DNA of 64,000 nucleotides from Hybos culiciformis (lineage: Eukaryota > Arthropoda > Insecta > Diptera > Hybotidae): NCBI GenBank assembly GCA_964007475.1, contig OZ023274.1, positions 37,875,860-37,939,859 on the forward strand, written 5' to 3'. Numbering within the stretch: position 1 is the stretch's first letter; each line of letters opens with the position of its first letter. Of the stretch, positions 34,700-46,989 are shown in pieces. The notes beneath the pieces were generated by a model. The model did not search any database and was not told the origin of the DNA. It saw only the letters and a program-made list of their open reading frames with translations. The position numbers and the translations under genes were made by a program.

Positions 34700-37600
34700 T
34701 TGGAGGTGTGTTTAATAGTAAAAGATAACCGACTAAGAAAGCCTCGAAGTTTTTTTTTTTTTTTTTGTCAGACCCGAAAATTTGAGGTCAATTTTCTTTA
34801 ATTGATGTTAGACAATTTTTTCAAATATAGAAATATCAGAATCATCTATGTTAATTGGATTTTTGAAAAAAAAAAAAAAAAAACCCAACTTTTAAAATTC
34901 AATTTAAAGACAGGACTTTATTATTTTGTGCCTTATTTTATGTTGAAATTTATTTATAAAATATATATAATCCAAAATACCTAAATTAATTAAAAATAAT
35001 AACAGAATTGTGCAATCAATCAAAACTTCGTTATGATGTGCATCTATACCTATACCCAAATAAATACCTGCTACAAAATTTTATTTTATATTTGATTTGA
35101 CGATTATTTTAATTTTTAAGTGCTTTATAAATGTATTACGAAAAAATTCAGTCACCATAATATTGTTACTGAGAGCTCATTTTAATTAATGTAATTTAAT
35201 TATTTCCTATATACATATACATTATACATACATTATATGTATATACATATCGTTAATAAAATTATTACTCATAATAAATATTTTACATTAATATAATATT
35301 TAATTTTTAATGCGCTCATTATACATACATCTACTAGACACCACATATTTGTACCTATATATATATAGTTTATTTTATTTGTTTAAAGTTAATAATAAAA
35401 AAAATATATATTTATTTTAACAACTTAGGGCTTGGTAATATATTATTAAACTTTACATATAATATATAATGATTTACATTATTCATTAAGTTTTTATGTA
35501 AAATAGATTGACTTTATATTTATAATTCATAGTCCGAGTATTTTTTATTCAGCAATATAATAATATTATATAACTATAAAATATTTCTAAAATTCTATAT
35601 ATTATACTAAATATAAAATAAATTAGCAAAATTATGTAATAGATTTTTTGAAAGCCAACCAAAGTAATTAAATAAATAACTACTGTCAGTATTTTAATAA
35701 TTAAATTTTAAAGTTCGGTCATCATTATCGCATAAAACATGAAATCATATAATAAATGAAAAATAATAATTAAAAATTTTTTATGTCTGCCTGTGAAAAA
35801 TACCACTTAACAGAAAGTGTTAGATGATTTTTTTTATATCAATTAACGTGTATGAATAAAAATTGTCCCTTTTATTATTTTTTTGCGCGAAGTAAATGAC
35901 GCAAAAAGGTATTTATTGTTTTAGAAATATTTCAAATAGTAAATGTTTTAATTATTTTATTATTAAGATTATTCTGCATGTCGCAGTTTGCTATCAACAG
36001 AAGCCTTAAGCGACAGATGATAGAAATATTGAAGTTAGGAAATTATTTTCGTTTTAAGCTTTATTTTAAGTTATAATTTTTTTTAAGTTTTTCACCATTC
36101 GAGGTAGAAAAAAATTTTACACTCTTTGAGGATAAGCTTTGTAATCCATGATAAATTTAGGAATTTGTTATTGAAAATTAAAATTAATAATCACAATTGC
36201 TCGTTATCTTGATGCAAAGGAAATTTTTAATATAATATATAATATATTTAATATATTATACTCGTATACATAATTATATATATTTATATGTTTACTAAAC
36301 GGCAAAAAATAATAATACTAATAAAAACAAAAATGAATTGTAAAATAATAGAAACTACCGATATTGGAATCAATTTAGTAAGTTTACAAAAATTGCATTT
36401 TATTGTATGGTAATAAGATTCTGCAATGTGTCAATCAAAATTGGTAACATATCTGGATTTTGGAATCTTTTTATGGTTTCTTGATTGAATAAGAATAAAA
36501 TATGTTGCATTTTAAGTATTTCATGCGAATCGAATATTTTTGTTTTGTTTATATTTTTCAATATTTTTGTACAAGTATAATAGATTTCTTTTTATGAAAA
36601 AAAAAAAATAAAATGAAACATTTTTTTTATTTTTTTGCGAAATAAAATAGTTATTCGTATATTTAAAAAAAAAACTTAAAAAGATAACAATCATATTATT
36701 TTTGAAACAAAAAAGGTTTTTTGTTTCATAAAATATTATGTGCTCAGATATTGCTCTTCGAAAGCCATTTGAATTAAGCTCATTTGTAAAATTTTATATA
36801 TATGACATAGTAAAGCTTCTAAAATTTGTAGAATATTTCGATTTTAGATAAAAATTTGATTTCTGTAAATTGAACTTCAAGAAATTGGTTCATGAATTAG
36901 TTCATGAATTACTACTTATCAATTATTTTTGAGTGCAAATGTAAAATTATTGATGAATCGTTCTATTTTGAAATAAGTTTTCACGGCGAACTGTGTATTT
37001 TGAAATAAGTTTTCATTGCGAACTATTTTCATACGTAGATTTCGAAGCATTAAAAAAAATCTAATTTTGCATCAAATAACGATTACGAGTAATATCTCCT
37101 TAAAATATAATAGTGTCACAAACTTTTAAATTCTGTATACTATAAATAAAATGCAGAATATATTATAATATGGTAGTTTAGTATGAAATATATAATTATA
37201 TATGTTGGCTAGATTAATCCTGAATATGTTTTCAAACTAGAAACGAAATAATATCAGCAAGTGTATTATAGAATAAAATAAAAAAAATTTTGAAATCTCT
37301 TCAAAATAATTAAAATTAAAATTCAAATTATTTATTTAACATCCTGATTAACATTTCTTTTTATAATATAAAAGCACTATAATCTAAGAGATAAGAATAA
37401 TTTTGATTCTCAACAGCTAATTAATTACTAATATTTACAACTTGATCAGTGTTTTATTATCATAATCTATGTATCTAGGGGAAAAGGATAAAAACCCCTT
37501 TATGAACACCTTTAAAATAATTAAAATTATAATATTTTTTTAAATACTTTTACAGGTTATCACCTAGCACACATTTTCGCCTTATCCTAATTTTGTTTAC

Positions 37601-40600
37601 AAATTGACTCTAATCATCTTCACAACCAAAAAATCTACATTTTATCTCTATACATATAGTATCAAACCATATTTCTGTTCTGGCCGAATAATGAATCCAA
37701 CTGAAAATGCATCGAATTTAAAAAATAATTTCTTCCAAAATTGATTCACCATAAACTAGACGTGACTGACTATCTTACTCTCTAATAATATTATTTTTAT
37801 ACTACATTGAATACACAAAATAAAATTTAAATTAATAGATATGTTTTATTGATCAGGTGCATTAGTTTTAAAGTTGCGAATAAATAAAATTATAAAGAAA
37901 TAATGTCGATATAAAAAAGATTGATGTAAATAAAAAACAAATATATATATATGAATGAAATTTCTTGTCTATCAGTTGAAAAACTCGTGACCATCAAAAT
38001 GCCAATATGACAGTTTACATGACTTGTTTGTTCGCATCTAATTTCTTAAAAATATTAAAAATATTTCGTATAATAAAATATATGTATTTGTTGTACTTAT
38101 ATTTATAATAAAATATAATAAAATATTAAAAAGTTAAAACTACATTATTATTATTCATAGATTTGTTTTCTCTATAATATGTCATCAACAAAAATGTCAA
38201 TTTTTGAATTATAGTTTTCTAACAAAAATATGTAAGAAAAAAAAAATATATATGGCTTCTGATTCTGTTGTGAATTGAGTATAGATTCGACCTCTTTTTT
38301 ATCTTTTTGCCGCTTAATTGTATTAAATTTGTTGAATCAATTTCTGTAACTAATATTTTATTGATATATCATTAAATCAGACATAAAGTATTTATAATCT
38401 ATTTCTCATTGTATTAAAATTTTTATCTAGATTTGTAATAAATTTTCTCAGGAAATTTTTTGTGATAACATTATATAGGATTTTATTTTTTTTAATCTGG
38501 TGATAATATAGTGAATTATGGTTCTGGAGCTGAAGCTACAAAAATCATTTTTCTTCCTCTCATAAATTATCGGCTCCATCATCTATAGTTAAAAATATCT
38601 GAAAATTTTTTCTTAAATTTTATGATGAATTTTAATATTATAAAAACATATATTATGCGAGTGCGCGCTTAAAATTTTCTTTTTATAGTGTTGCATCATT
38701 TAGTCAATATTATTTTTGTAACACGTCTCTAAAATGTTAATAAAATAATGCGACAAATTTGAAAATTAATTTTTCTACATTTTATTACAAACTTTCCAAA
38801 TGCATAATTCAAAGAAACATTATAGAAAAAACAAAAAAAAAATGTTCAGTAGCCTTATATGATTTGTAATAAAAGGAATCTACTTATTTATTCATTAGAA
38901 ATTGAAATAATAAAAAATAAAAAAAAAATAGAAATGAATAAGACGCAAATCACAAATGGACAATAGCAAATCAGTATCGAAACATATAAATAATAGAAAA
39001 CTTGGCGTGCACATATTGCGAAATGCGGATTACAATATTATATTATATGTACTTAATGTATTTGTAAAATTGATAAAAATAACCTAATTCATTCTATAGT
39101 TTATTGTGTCGAACCCAATTTAAAGAAATTTTAGTGTAGATAAAAAATTAATAAAGTGACGACTTAGAATGACTATTTTTAAAATATTCTCGTATATGTA
39201 TTATAATTGTTTTCAATATAAAAAATGTCTATTTAATTATACTTAATATATTGCTGTTGGTATTCAAATTATATTTTATGTTAGAAACAAGATACAGATT
39301 GATTCAAAAACAACTACAACTGATCATATTTCTTCAACATTTTCATCGAAACATTATTGGAGGTACAGAAAGTTCATTAACCACTTTGCTCGAATATTGA
39401 AAGTTGGATTTTGTGAAGAAAAAAAAAATATATTAGTGTGAGTTCTTTCCAAAAACTTTTTATTTTTAGTATTTTAAGTAGATCTTGGTATATTTAATCC
39501 TGAATTTATGGATATTATTTGACCAGAAATGAAAAATTCAAATACCTACAGATATGTCATACATAAATTTCATAATTATATCTATAACAAAATTTTACCA
39601 TTCAGGTATGTTTTTTAATTATTTGATTAATATTAGATTTACATAGTTTACTATACGACAGATGTTACTGATTTTACTTAACTGATGTTACATACTTAGA
39701 TGGAAAAGTTTATAGATGTCGTATTTATAAACTTTCAAATCTTATACTGATGATCATAAACAGCAACAAATAACTTAGATGTTTTGAAATTGATATGCCG
39801 TTTTCATTCTTTTGTCGCAAAAATAACTCTCCATATTTATCATTCTTTTTCCAAATTAAATTTTTTAAAACATAAATGTCTCTAAATCTTTTCCTAGTAA
39901 TTTTAATTTCATTCACATACTACTGATTTCTAAATGAAAAACTATAAGTAATGTAGGTATTTAAAATTCCCAGTTTTTTTTTTTTCTACATAAATTTCAT
40001 CAAATCATTTTATGCTTTTTAATAAAAAAAAAAATTATATTGACTGCTGTTAACATTGTTATTCCAATTTTCTGGACAAGTCAGTTTTTAAATCCACAAT
40101 GCACGTGCAATAAAATGTGCATAATACAAATCGTGACATTTTATGGCAAGGTAGTCCTTTAATATTCTGATTTAACATAAATATAGTATTAACAAAAAGA
40201 AAGTTAACTACATAATGTTCGAATTTATTACGATTTAGGATTTTGAAAATTTTAAATAAAATATACATCAAAAATAAATTATGAAAAAAACACATATTCA
40301 TTTATGCAAAATTTGTAATAATTTTTGAATCAAAAATTTATGAATCTAGTGTTAAAAAATGTTTAACACTTTAAAAACAAAATGCATAAAATATTACGGC
40401 TGTGAAAATTTTTTTCCTAAACCAATGTCCTCCTTCTTAAATCGTTTCCGTGTGACAAAAAAAAAAACATTTTGATTAATTTATCATATTATCAAGTACC
40501 TAAGTCCTTTTTGATATAGTTATGATTATGATATTATTGAATAAGTTCTTGAAATTAGTACAAATATAATATCCTTTTGACATAGTCTGGTATCAGTTGA

Positions 40601-43240
40601 AAAATTAATGTAAAATTCTAAGAATCTACTTATGGTTACGTATGGTTAGATTTCTATAAAACGTTTTTAAATATATATTTTAAAATTAATATGATTTCGC
40701 TACTATGTATATGGTTAATTTCAAGGTTATTTAAAATTTTTAACTTTTTAATTATAATTTATTTTTGGTTTTCTTCTAACTAAAACATTGCTATGCTACA
40801 TATGCTTATAAATATATAAATATAACATACATATATTTTTTTTTTGTTTATTAAAATTAAGCGAAATTTTATGCTAATTTATTATTATGTCTATTCTCTT
40901 TCTAAGAAACTTTTTTGTTTTGTTTGAAACAGTGGTGCATCATATTTTGTATATGTCCATAATGTTTGGCTAACAGTTTTATATTGCTTATTTATACTTT
41001 TTTTTTGTGTTTTTAAATACGCAGCGTGACTAAATCAGATAAGAATTTTTAACTTGACACATTTATGTTGAATAATTTGACATTTGATGAATGATTATCT
41101 TTTAGAAAAGCAAACCGACGTTTTTTTTCCGTATTTTCTTTCTTTTTTTGCAATACCGTCATATTACATACTATGGATTTTGTTTTTTCTTATATTTCAG
41201 AAAAATTTATTTATCTTTGTTAATATCTTTGATTGTTCTACATTTTTTAGATCAAAACTTTAGTTATGATACCAAATAAAAAAAAAAAAGAAAAGAAATA
41301 AAGTCGACATTGTTTTAAATTTAGAATTTAACAGTTGTTGAATTATTTTCAAATGAAATACAACAAAGAAATTAATTTTCTAGCATTTTTAATTTTCTTA
41401 GAAAATTTGAATTACACATTACTTTTATTAAGAATTTTATATAAAAAAATTTGTTTTTTTTTTTGAAGGGCCGTCATCAAAATGTTACTTGTAGCTAGAA
41501 AAATGTGACAGATGAAATTTTAAATGCGGGGGTTCATATATTTGTGTACACTTTGATTGATAGTTCAATAACGTCAGTATATATATTGTATATGTATAGT
41601 AAAGTACGGAGAAAAGTTCTTCGTAATTTGATTCGAAAAGCTTATGAATTTATGATATTAGAATTATAAAAATAGTCTGCTGACTTGATCAAATCACATT
41701 AATTTTGTTAGTGGCTGAATAAAAATGAATGATAATAAATCGTTAATGTTTTTTTTTAATCACAAAACAAGTTTAAGTTTTGTATTTATAATCATATACA
41801 TATTACTTTCTAACTTGTAAATACAATAAATACAATAAACTTTAACAAACAATTTTATCAAACATGTCATTCGGGCCCTTTGAGTATATTTTTAAAAAAA
41901 ATAAATAAATATTCAATCTTTAATGTTTGTCAATCTTTTTTTAAGTTCAGACTTTAATATATTCTATCTCCTATTATAAAACTTTTGAAATGCTGTAAGA
42001 AAAACAAAAAAAAAAAATAATAAACAAAAAATTATGAAAACAGAAAAAAATTTTCCTTATTGCATTAATAGCGAAACTCCGTTATTTTCTATTTTGTAAG
42101 AAAATAAAAAAAAAAAGATAAATTGAATAATATATAAAAAAAAAAGCGCAGGTGCTTTTCAGTAACACAAAACAAGACGACAATCTGTCAAATAAAAATG
42201 TTTTGGTCATTTTTCCTAGAAATTTTTTTTTTTTTTGTTATTTTTAACACAAATGTCGCAAATACTAATAGTAAAAAGGGGATATTGGAGATACCTATAA
42301 AACATTTTTTTTTTCTTTCTAATTTTATTTTTCATTCCTCAACACAACATACAATAATTCTTTTTTTATCCAATTTTAAAATCTTTTGTGTCACATGTAT
42401 GTCATAATAATAAGATAAAAAGAATAAAGAGTGTTTGTAAAAATATTCAAAATAATATTATAAGAAAACTAAACTAAAAAAAAAACGTAAACAATATAAT
42501 AAAATATAAAATAAAAAAAAAATAAAGAAATAAATGAATTAATTGAATTAGGTATAGGAATTTATTTATTTATTGTACAATGCATTCTAGTTGAAAGAAA
42601 AAAAAAAATTAAACCTATAAAAATATAAAAAATTCTATATAATACAATGCTATACTACACTATACCTAATATAATATCGATGTAATATATAGCTATATTA
42701 TGTTGTATACTTTTTAAATTCTTTTATGTGTCAAATTAGAAAAAGAAAATTATAACAACATTTTCAAATATTATTATGTTCTCTAATCTTATTAGTTAGA
42801 AAAAAAAAAATTATATTTCAATTATATCATTAACGAAAATTTTTACGGAATCACTATTGAAAATAAATTAAGAAAATTATTTTTTTTTATCAACAGTAAA
42901 ATCAAGATCAACATATTCAAATGTGTTCCAAAAAAAAAAATATATATATGAAATGCTACTATACTTCGCAAAAATCAAAAGTTCTAAAAAGAATGAATTA
43001 AATTTATTGAAATTTTTTTTTCAGTGCATATAATTCGCCTTTAAAACTTCAATTTTTAATATAATAAAAAATAAAATATCTATGTAAAATTTTATTATTA
43101 TATTCCTGAGGCAATTACCTATGTGTAAAAATATGCATTATTTTAATTTTCTCTTAACCTAAGGCAAATAAATAATTTGTTATTTAATTTTTTTTATTTC
43201 TATTTTCCTCTATATTGAAATTTTATAACTATACATATAT
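34700..43240. other. Long AT-rich non-coding stretch
   Basis: Eight and a half kilobases with no supported gene. Minor repeats: a 32-base unit (TATTTTGAAATAAGTTTTCA...) at 36964 and 36996, and TTCATGAATTA twice near 36889-36910. Open frames at 39725-39916 and 40059-40301 (minus) and 42198-42407 (plus) show no motif. An island at 41467-41535 (GGGCCGTCATC, GCGGGGG) may be an eroded element, but no partner end was found. Confidence 0.5.
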
Positions 43241-43248
43241 GTATATAC

Positions 43249-43289
43249 CACTAAGTTACTAACTGCGGCCGCTGCAGTTGCATTCGTAG
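43249..43289 (-). other. Possible 41-base microexon
   Basis: On the minus strand a run of 13 T followed by ATTATAG gives a strong acceptor ending at 43290. Next comes a GC-rich 41-base block and then GTATAT, a plausible donor starting at 43248. The block includes AACTGCAGCGGCCGCAGTTA. One frame reads TNATAAAVSNLV without a stop and another gives YECNCSGRS followed by TAG, so it could be an internal microexon or a terminal exon. If real, the gene runs on the minus strand with introns of many kilobases. Poly(A) runs are common in this DNA, so a chance acceptor next to a GC-rich conserved element cannot be excluded. Gene not identified. Confidence 0.3.
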
Positions 43290-43899
43290 CTATAATAAAA
43301 AAAAAAAAATCATATAGTTTTTTTTAATATATAATAATATCAAAATCAAAATCAAATTAAGAAATATACATATAATAATATCTATACTTTAAGTTAAAAA
43401 AAAAAAAACAGAAAAAAATAATTGCCTGTTCATCTGGCAATTTAATTAAAAAAATATGTAGGTATATATTATATATTATATTTTATATCTATCCACCTGC
43501 ATATAACGCGTGTACATAACTATATAAATTTTATTATTTTCGTAATCTAATATTATTTTATTTTTCTTTCTTTTTTTTTTTTCCTAGTTAATATATGAGA
43601 TTTTGACTACCTGTAGTTTGAAAGATTTTAGATTAAGAAAAAAATAATAATAATAAAAATAATATTTTTAGTTTTTTAAAATATATATCATCTTTTTCTT
43701 ATGCCCATCATACATAGGTAAGATACATTTATGCAACAAAAATGCCTAATAATTTGCAGTTTCTTTTACACACATATAGTACATCATTTATATAGTGTAA
43801 TACGTGTAATATGTAAATTTAAAAATTTTCAGGTTTATTTATTTTATAATATTTTTGAAATTTTAAAAAGTATAATGTAATTGAGATTATTATATTTTA

Positions 43900-44537
43900 C
43901 ACTCAAAAAAACTTATTTTAGGAAGAGCAACAACTATCCAGTACCCGGTAGAAAAGGAATAATTTTTTTATATATTTTTTTTATATAATTTTCTAAGTTT
44001 TGATTAATGGCACGGCGAATAACTAACAAAAAAATCCTAGATATATGTTAATGCATCTAGTTACAATGTAATTTACAGAATAAACTTGGAAATCTGTCTG
44101 CTGATGTAAGAGATGTGAAATGAAAGTTTTAAACTTCTTCTTTGTATAAATTAAAATTGTTTTTATACATTATATGACGTTTACATTGAATTAACAGAAG
44201 CAGCAAATATCAACCAATTAGTGGAGTCAATAAAACAATCTTGGAAAGGCACAACATTAAGTATGTGAAGCTTTGGTAGTACCATATGATTTTAAAAATA
44301 TTTTCTTTAATAAAAGCCTAAAATTTTTGATTTCTGAGGTCATGCGAATAAGTTATCGTTATAGAATTTCGTTTAACGTTATAGTTTTTATATTATTTAT
44401 TATTTTTAGGTATCTATATTTTTTAGATATACTTCATAGTTCATATTGATTTTTTTTTTTCATTATTCTTAAGTTCAGAATATTTTTTAAAAAATATCTA
44501 AGATTTATTTTTTTAAAGGGCATTATTTTTTTGAGTG
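43900..44537. mobile_element. TA-flanked element with CACTCAAAAAAA ends (638 bp)
   Basis: CACTCAAAAAAA (43900-43911) is matched by its exact reverse complement at 44526-44537, and both ends are flanked by TA (43898-43899 and 44538-44539), consistent with a Tc1/mariner-type target duplication. The TIR is short (12 bp), so chance is not fully excluded, but a GC-richer interior supports an element. It contains a coding-like patch (44188-44265 plus) reading ELTEAANINQLVESIKQSWK and ending in a TGA, possibly a transposase relic. Confidence 0.55.
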
Positions 44538-45112
44538 TAGACTCTGCAGAGTTATGATTAAGGTAAATGTATCAATTGATTATCAAGCTTAGTATATTAT
44601 TTGATTAAGATATTCATGATAGCTATATATTGAACGCGGATGTTGAAATATTAATTTTTAAATATTAAATTCGAAATAATGATTCAAAAGAATTTTTTAA
44701 TTATAGTTAGTTAAACCATTTGAGTTTTCTAGTTTACAGAATTTGTTTTTTATTATTTGAAGAAGGAAACATTTATTATAAAGATAAGATACGTTGAAAT
44801 ACATAATATATGGCTTTACAACTTTTGTAAACCGATGTTAATATATTAATAATTTTAAATTTGGATTTAGAAATATCCCAGAATTTTCAGATGTTTTTGC
44901 TGAAATCAGATGAATACTTTGGAAAGCTTTGGCTTTTGATTGTATTTATATGTGGACCGTATCGACGCAACATATATGTCTAAAAACATTTATAATTCTT
45001 TTAAAATGTATAATTTCTATATTAATACTGTTCGTAACACCTCTTTGTTTTTTAATTTTATTTTAATTTATTCCTAAAATATATTGTAAAAGCATTTACA
45101 TATGTACGATAC

Positions 45113-45650
45113 GGCACTCCGAAATAATTTATACGGACATAATTTATACGAGAAAAACGACATTATTCATACGATAAATAATGTCGTTTGAAAGTGACAT
45201 TATTTATACAAAAAAAAAAAAAACGACATTATTCATACGATAAATAATGTCGTTTTTTTTTTGTATAAATTATATCGCTTTTAAAACGACATTATTTATC
45301 GTATGAACAATGTCGTTTTTTTATCGTATGAATAATGTCATTTTTAAAACGACACTATTTATCGTATGTGAGTAAAAAAGATAAAATATGTGTGTGGTAG
45401 ACACACGGGAAGGTGGGCAGCAGGGCGGCGGGTGGGCGGTTTAGAAGCGACATTATTTATACAAAAAAAAACGACTTTATTCATATGATAAATAATGTCG
45501 TTTTAAAAGTGACATTATTTATACGAAAAAAAACGACTTTATTCATATATAAATTATGACGTGCCTGAAAGCGACATAATTCATTTGTATGGTAGGAATA
45601 ATGTCGTTTTTTCGTATAAATTATGTCCGTATAAATTATTTCGGCATCCC
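45113..45650. mobile_element. MULE-like foldback MITE with 33-bp perfect TIRs
   Basis: The 33 bases at 45119-45151 (starting CCGAAATAATTTATACGG) are repeated as an exact reverse complement at 45612-45644. Outside them, GTACGATAC occurs as a 9-bp direct repeat at 45104-45112 and 45651-45659. Taking it as the target duplication puts the ends at GGCACT and CATCCC. A 9-bp duplication and ends starting with G fit the Mutator superfamily. Between the TIRs are at least eleven copies of GACATTATT or AATAATGTC plus variants, many forming hairpins (for example 45167-45189), and a G-rich spacer with GGGCGGCGGGTGGGCGG at about 45423-45439. No coding capacity. The perfect TIRs suggest recent activity. Confidence 0.8.
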
Positions 45651-45782
45651 GTACGATACCAGGTATAAGGAAGTACTATACGATACCGGGATAACAGGTT
45701 TTACGAACTACTACCTACTTCTGAATGATATAAAGTGAAAGTCAATTCAAAATAAAACTTTTCCCTTAAAAATTAATCATTC

Positions 45783-45825
45783 TCTAAAAAAGCATAAAGG
45801 ATAAAGGATAAAGGATATCAGGATC
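45783..45825. repeat. Short AAAGGAT repeat
   Basis: GCATAAAGGATAAAGGATAA and the following bases give three tandem AAAGGAT units. Minor simple repeat. Confidence 0.7.
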
Positions 45826-46749
45826 TCATATACAGTTTTAAGAATTTACAATTTCCAAAAATATTTCAAAAGAAAATACTATTTTGGAAAAAAAATATTA
45901 TTATTTCCGCGAAAAATAATTTAGATATCCTATTTTGGAAGTATTTTCTAAAAAAAATCGTAAAATATTCGGATTCAAGCAAGCCCTCAATTAAATTAAA
46001 TCGAGCCAAAATTTATGTTATCCCTATGTATATAATATTATTTTTAATCTTATTTTTGCAGAAGTGGAAAACTTTTCTTTCTTTTGTCATTCACTTTATA
46101 TTTACTGTATAAGCTTTAACTTTTTTTATAGAATTTTTATATATAATTTTTATAAAGAAAAAATAAATAAAGTCTTAATTAATTTTCCATATATGGAAAA
46201 GGCGTGAGTGGTCTGAAATGTAATTTATAAAAATAAATTATATATTTTCTGTCAAAAATTTAATATTATTTCAATCTTGATAAAATTCATATTATAATTT
46301 AGATATTTTTATTTATGTTGTATTTTATATACACATGTGTAAATATGTAGAAAAAACTCAAAACTCAATAATAATAATTTGATAATAACATTAAAAAAAA
46401 TAATAATCAAAATTTATAAAATTTTTCATAACAAGATTTAATAAAATGATGAAATTGAAAGCTTAGGGCCATCAATCAAAATAAATTATAGTTATATACA
46501 AAAATGTGTTTTAAAAATGCATAAAAGCATAATATTTAATCACGTCATAAATTCATGTAAACAAGACAAGAAACAGTGTTTAAAAAAAAAAATGTTTTCT
46601 CGAATGTAGCCGTATCAAACTATTCGAAATGTACAATATAGCATATACTTAATATATATACAAAACAATATACAATAAGAGCATAGAAAAACATAAACAT
46701 GAATGAAGATTGGAATACTGATGGGTACTTTATTATAAAGTTCATAATA

Positions 46750-46985
46750 CAGTGTTTATTAAACTTATTTTAGCCTGCGATCCATGGAAAAAAGCGTTAA
46801 GGTGTGCGTAAAAATTATCATTTTCTTTTCTATAATTATATTGGATTTTATGTTATGTATAGAACATGCAACTATTACAAAAAAATGATAAATAAATTTT
46901 CTCATTTTTATTTGCTTTTAGAGGATTTTGGAGGATTTTAAATTAAACCAATATGGTACACAAACCATATTTAGAGAAACCCCTG
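46750..46985. mobile_element. hAT-like MITE (236 bp)
   Basis: The left end CAGTGTTTATTAAACTT with TTTAGCCTGCGATCCATGG just inside, and the right end GAGAAACCCCTG preceded by GGTACACAAACCATA, match the layout of hAT MITEs whose ends read CAGTGTTTCTCAAAC... and ...GTTTGAGAAACCCTG. The TIRs are imperfect and no clean 8-bp target duplication survives, so it is an older copy. It also contains signals mimicking a two-exon gene (see rejected items). Confidence 0.6.
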
Positions 46986-46989
46986 GCGC

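Noticed and set aside
35922..36085. Open run with MSQFAINRSLKRQMIEILKL
   Set aside because: Coding-like for about 20 codons only; flanks are AT-driven and no splice pair or homologue is apparent.
43265..43277. Overlapping NotI (GCGGCCGC) and PstI (CTGCAG) sites suggesting cloning-vector contamination
   Set aside because: No polylinker or vector sequence surrounds them; both flanks are native AT-rich DNA, and the block has splice-like edges.
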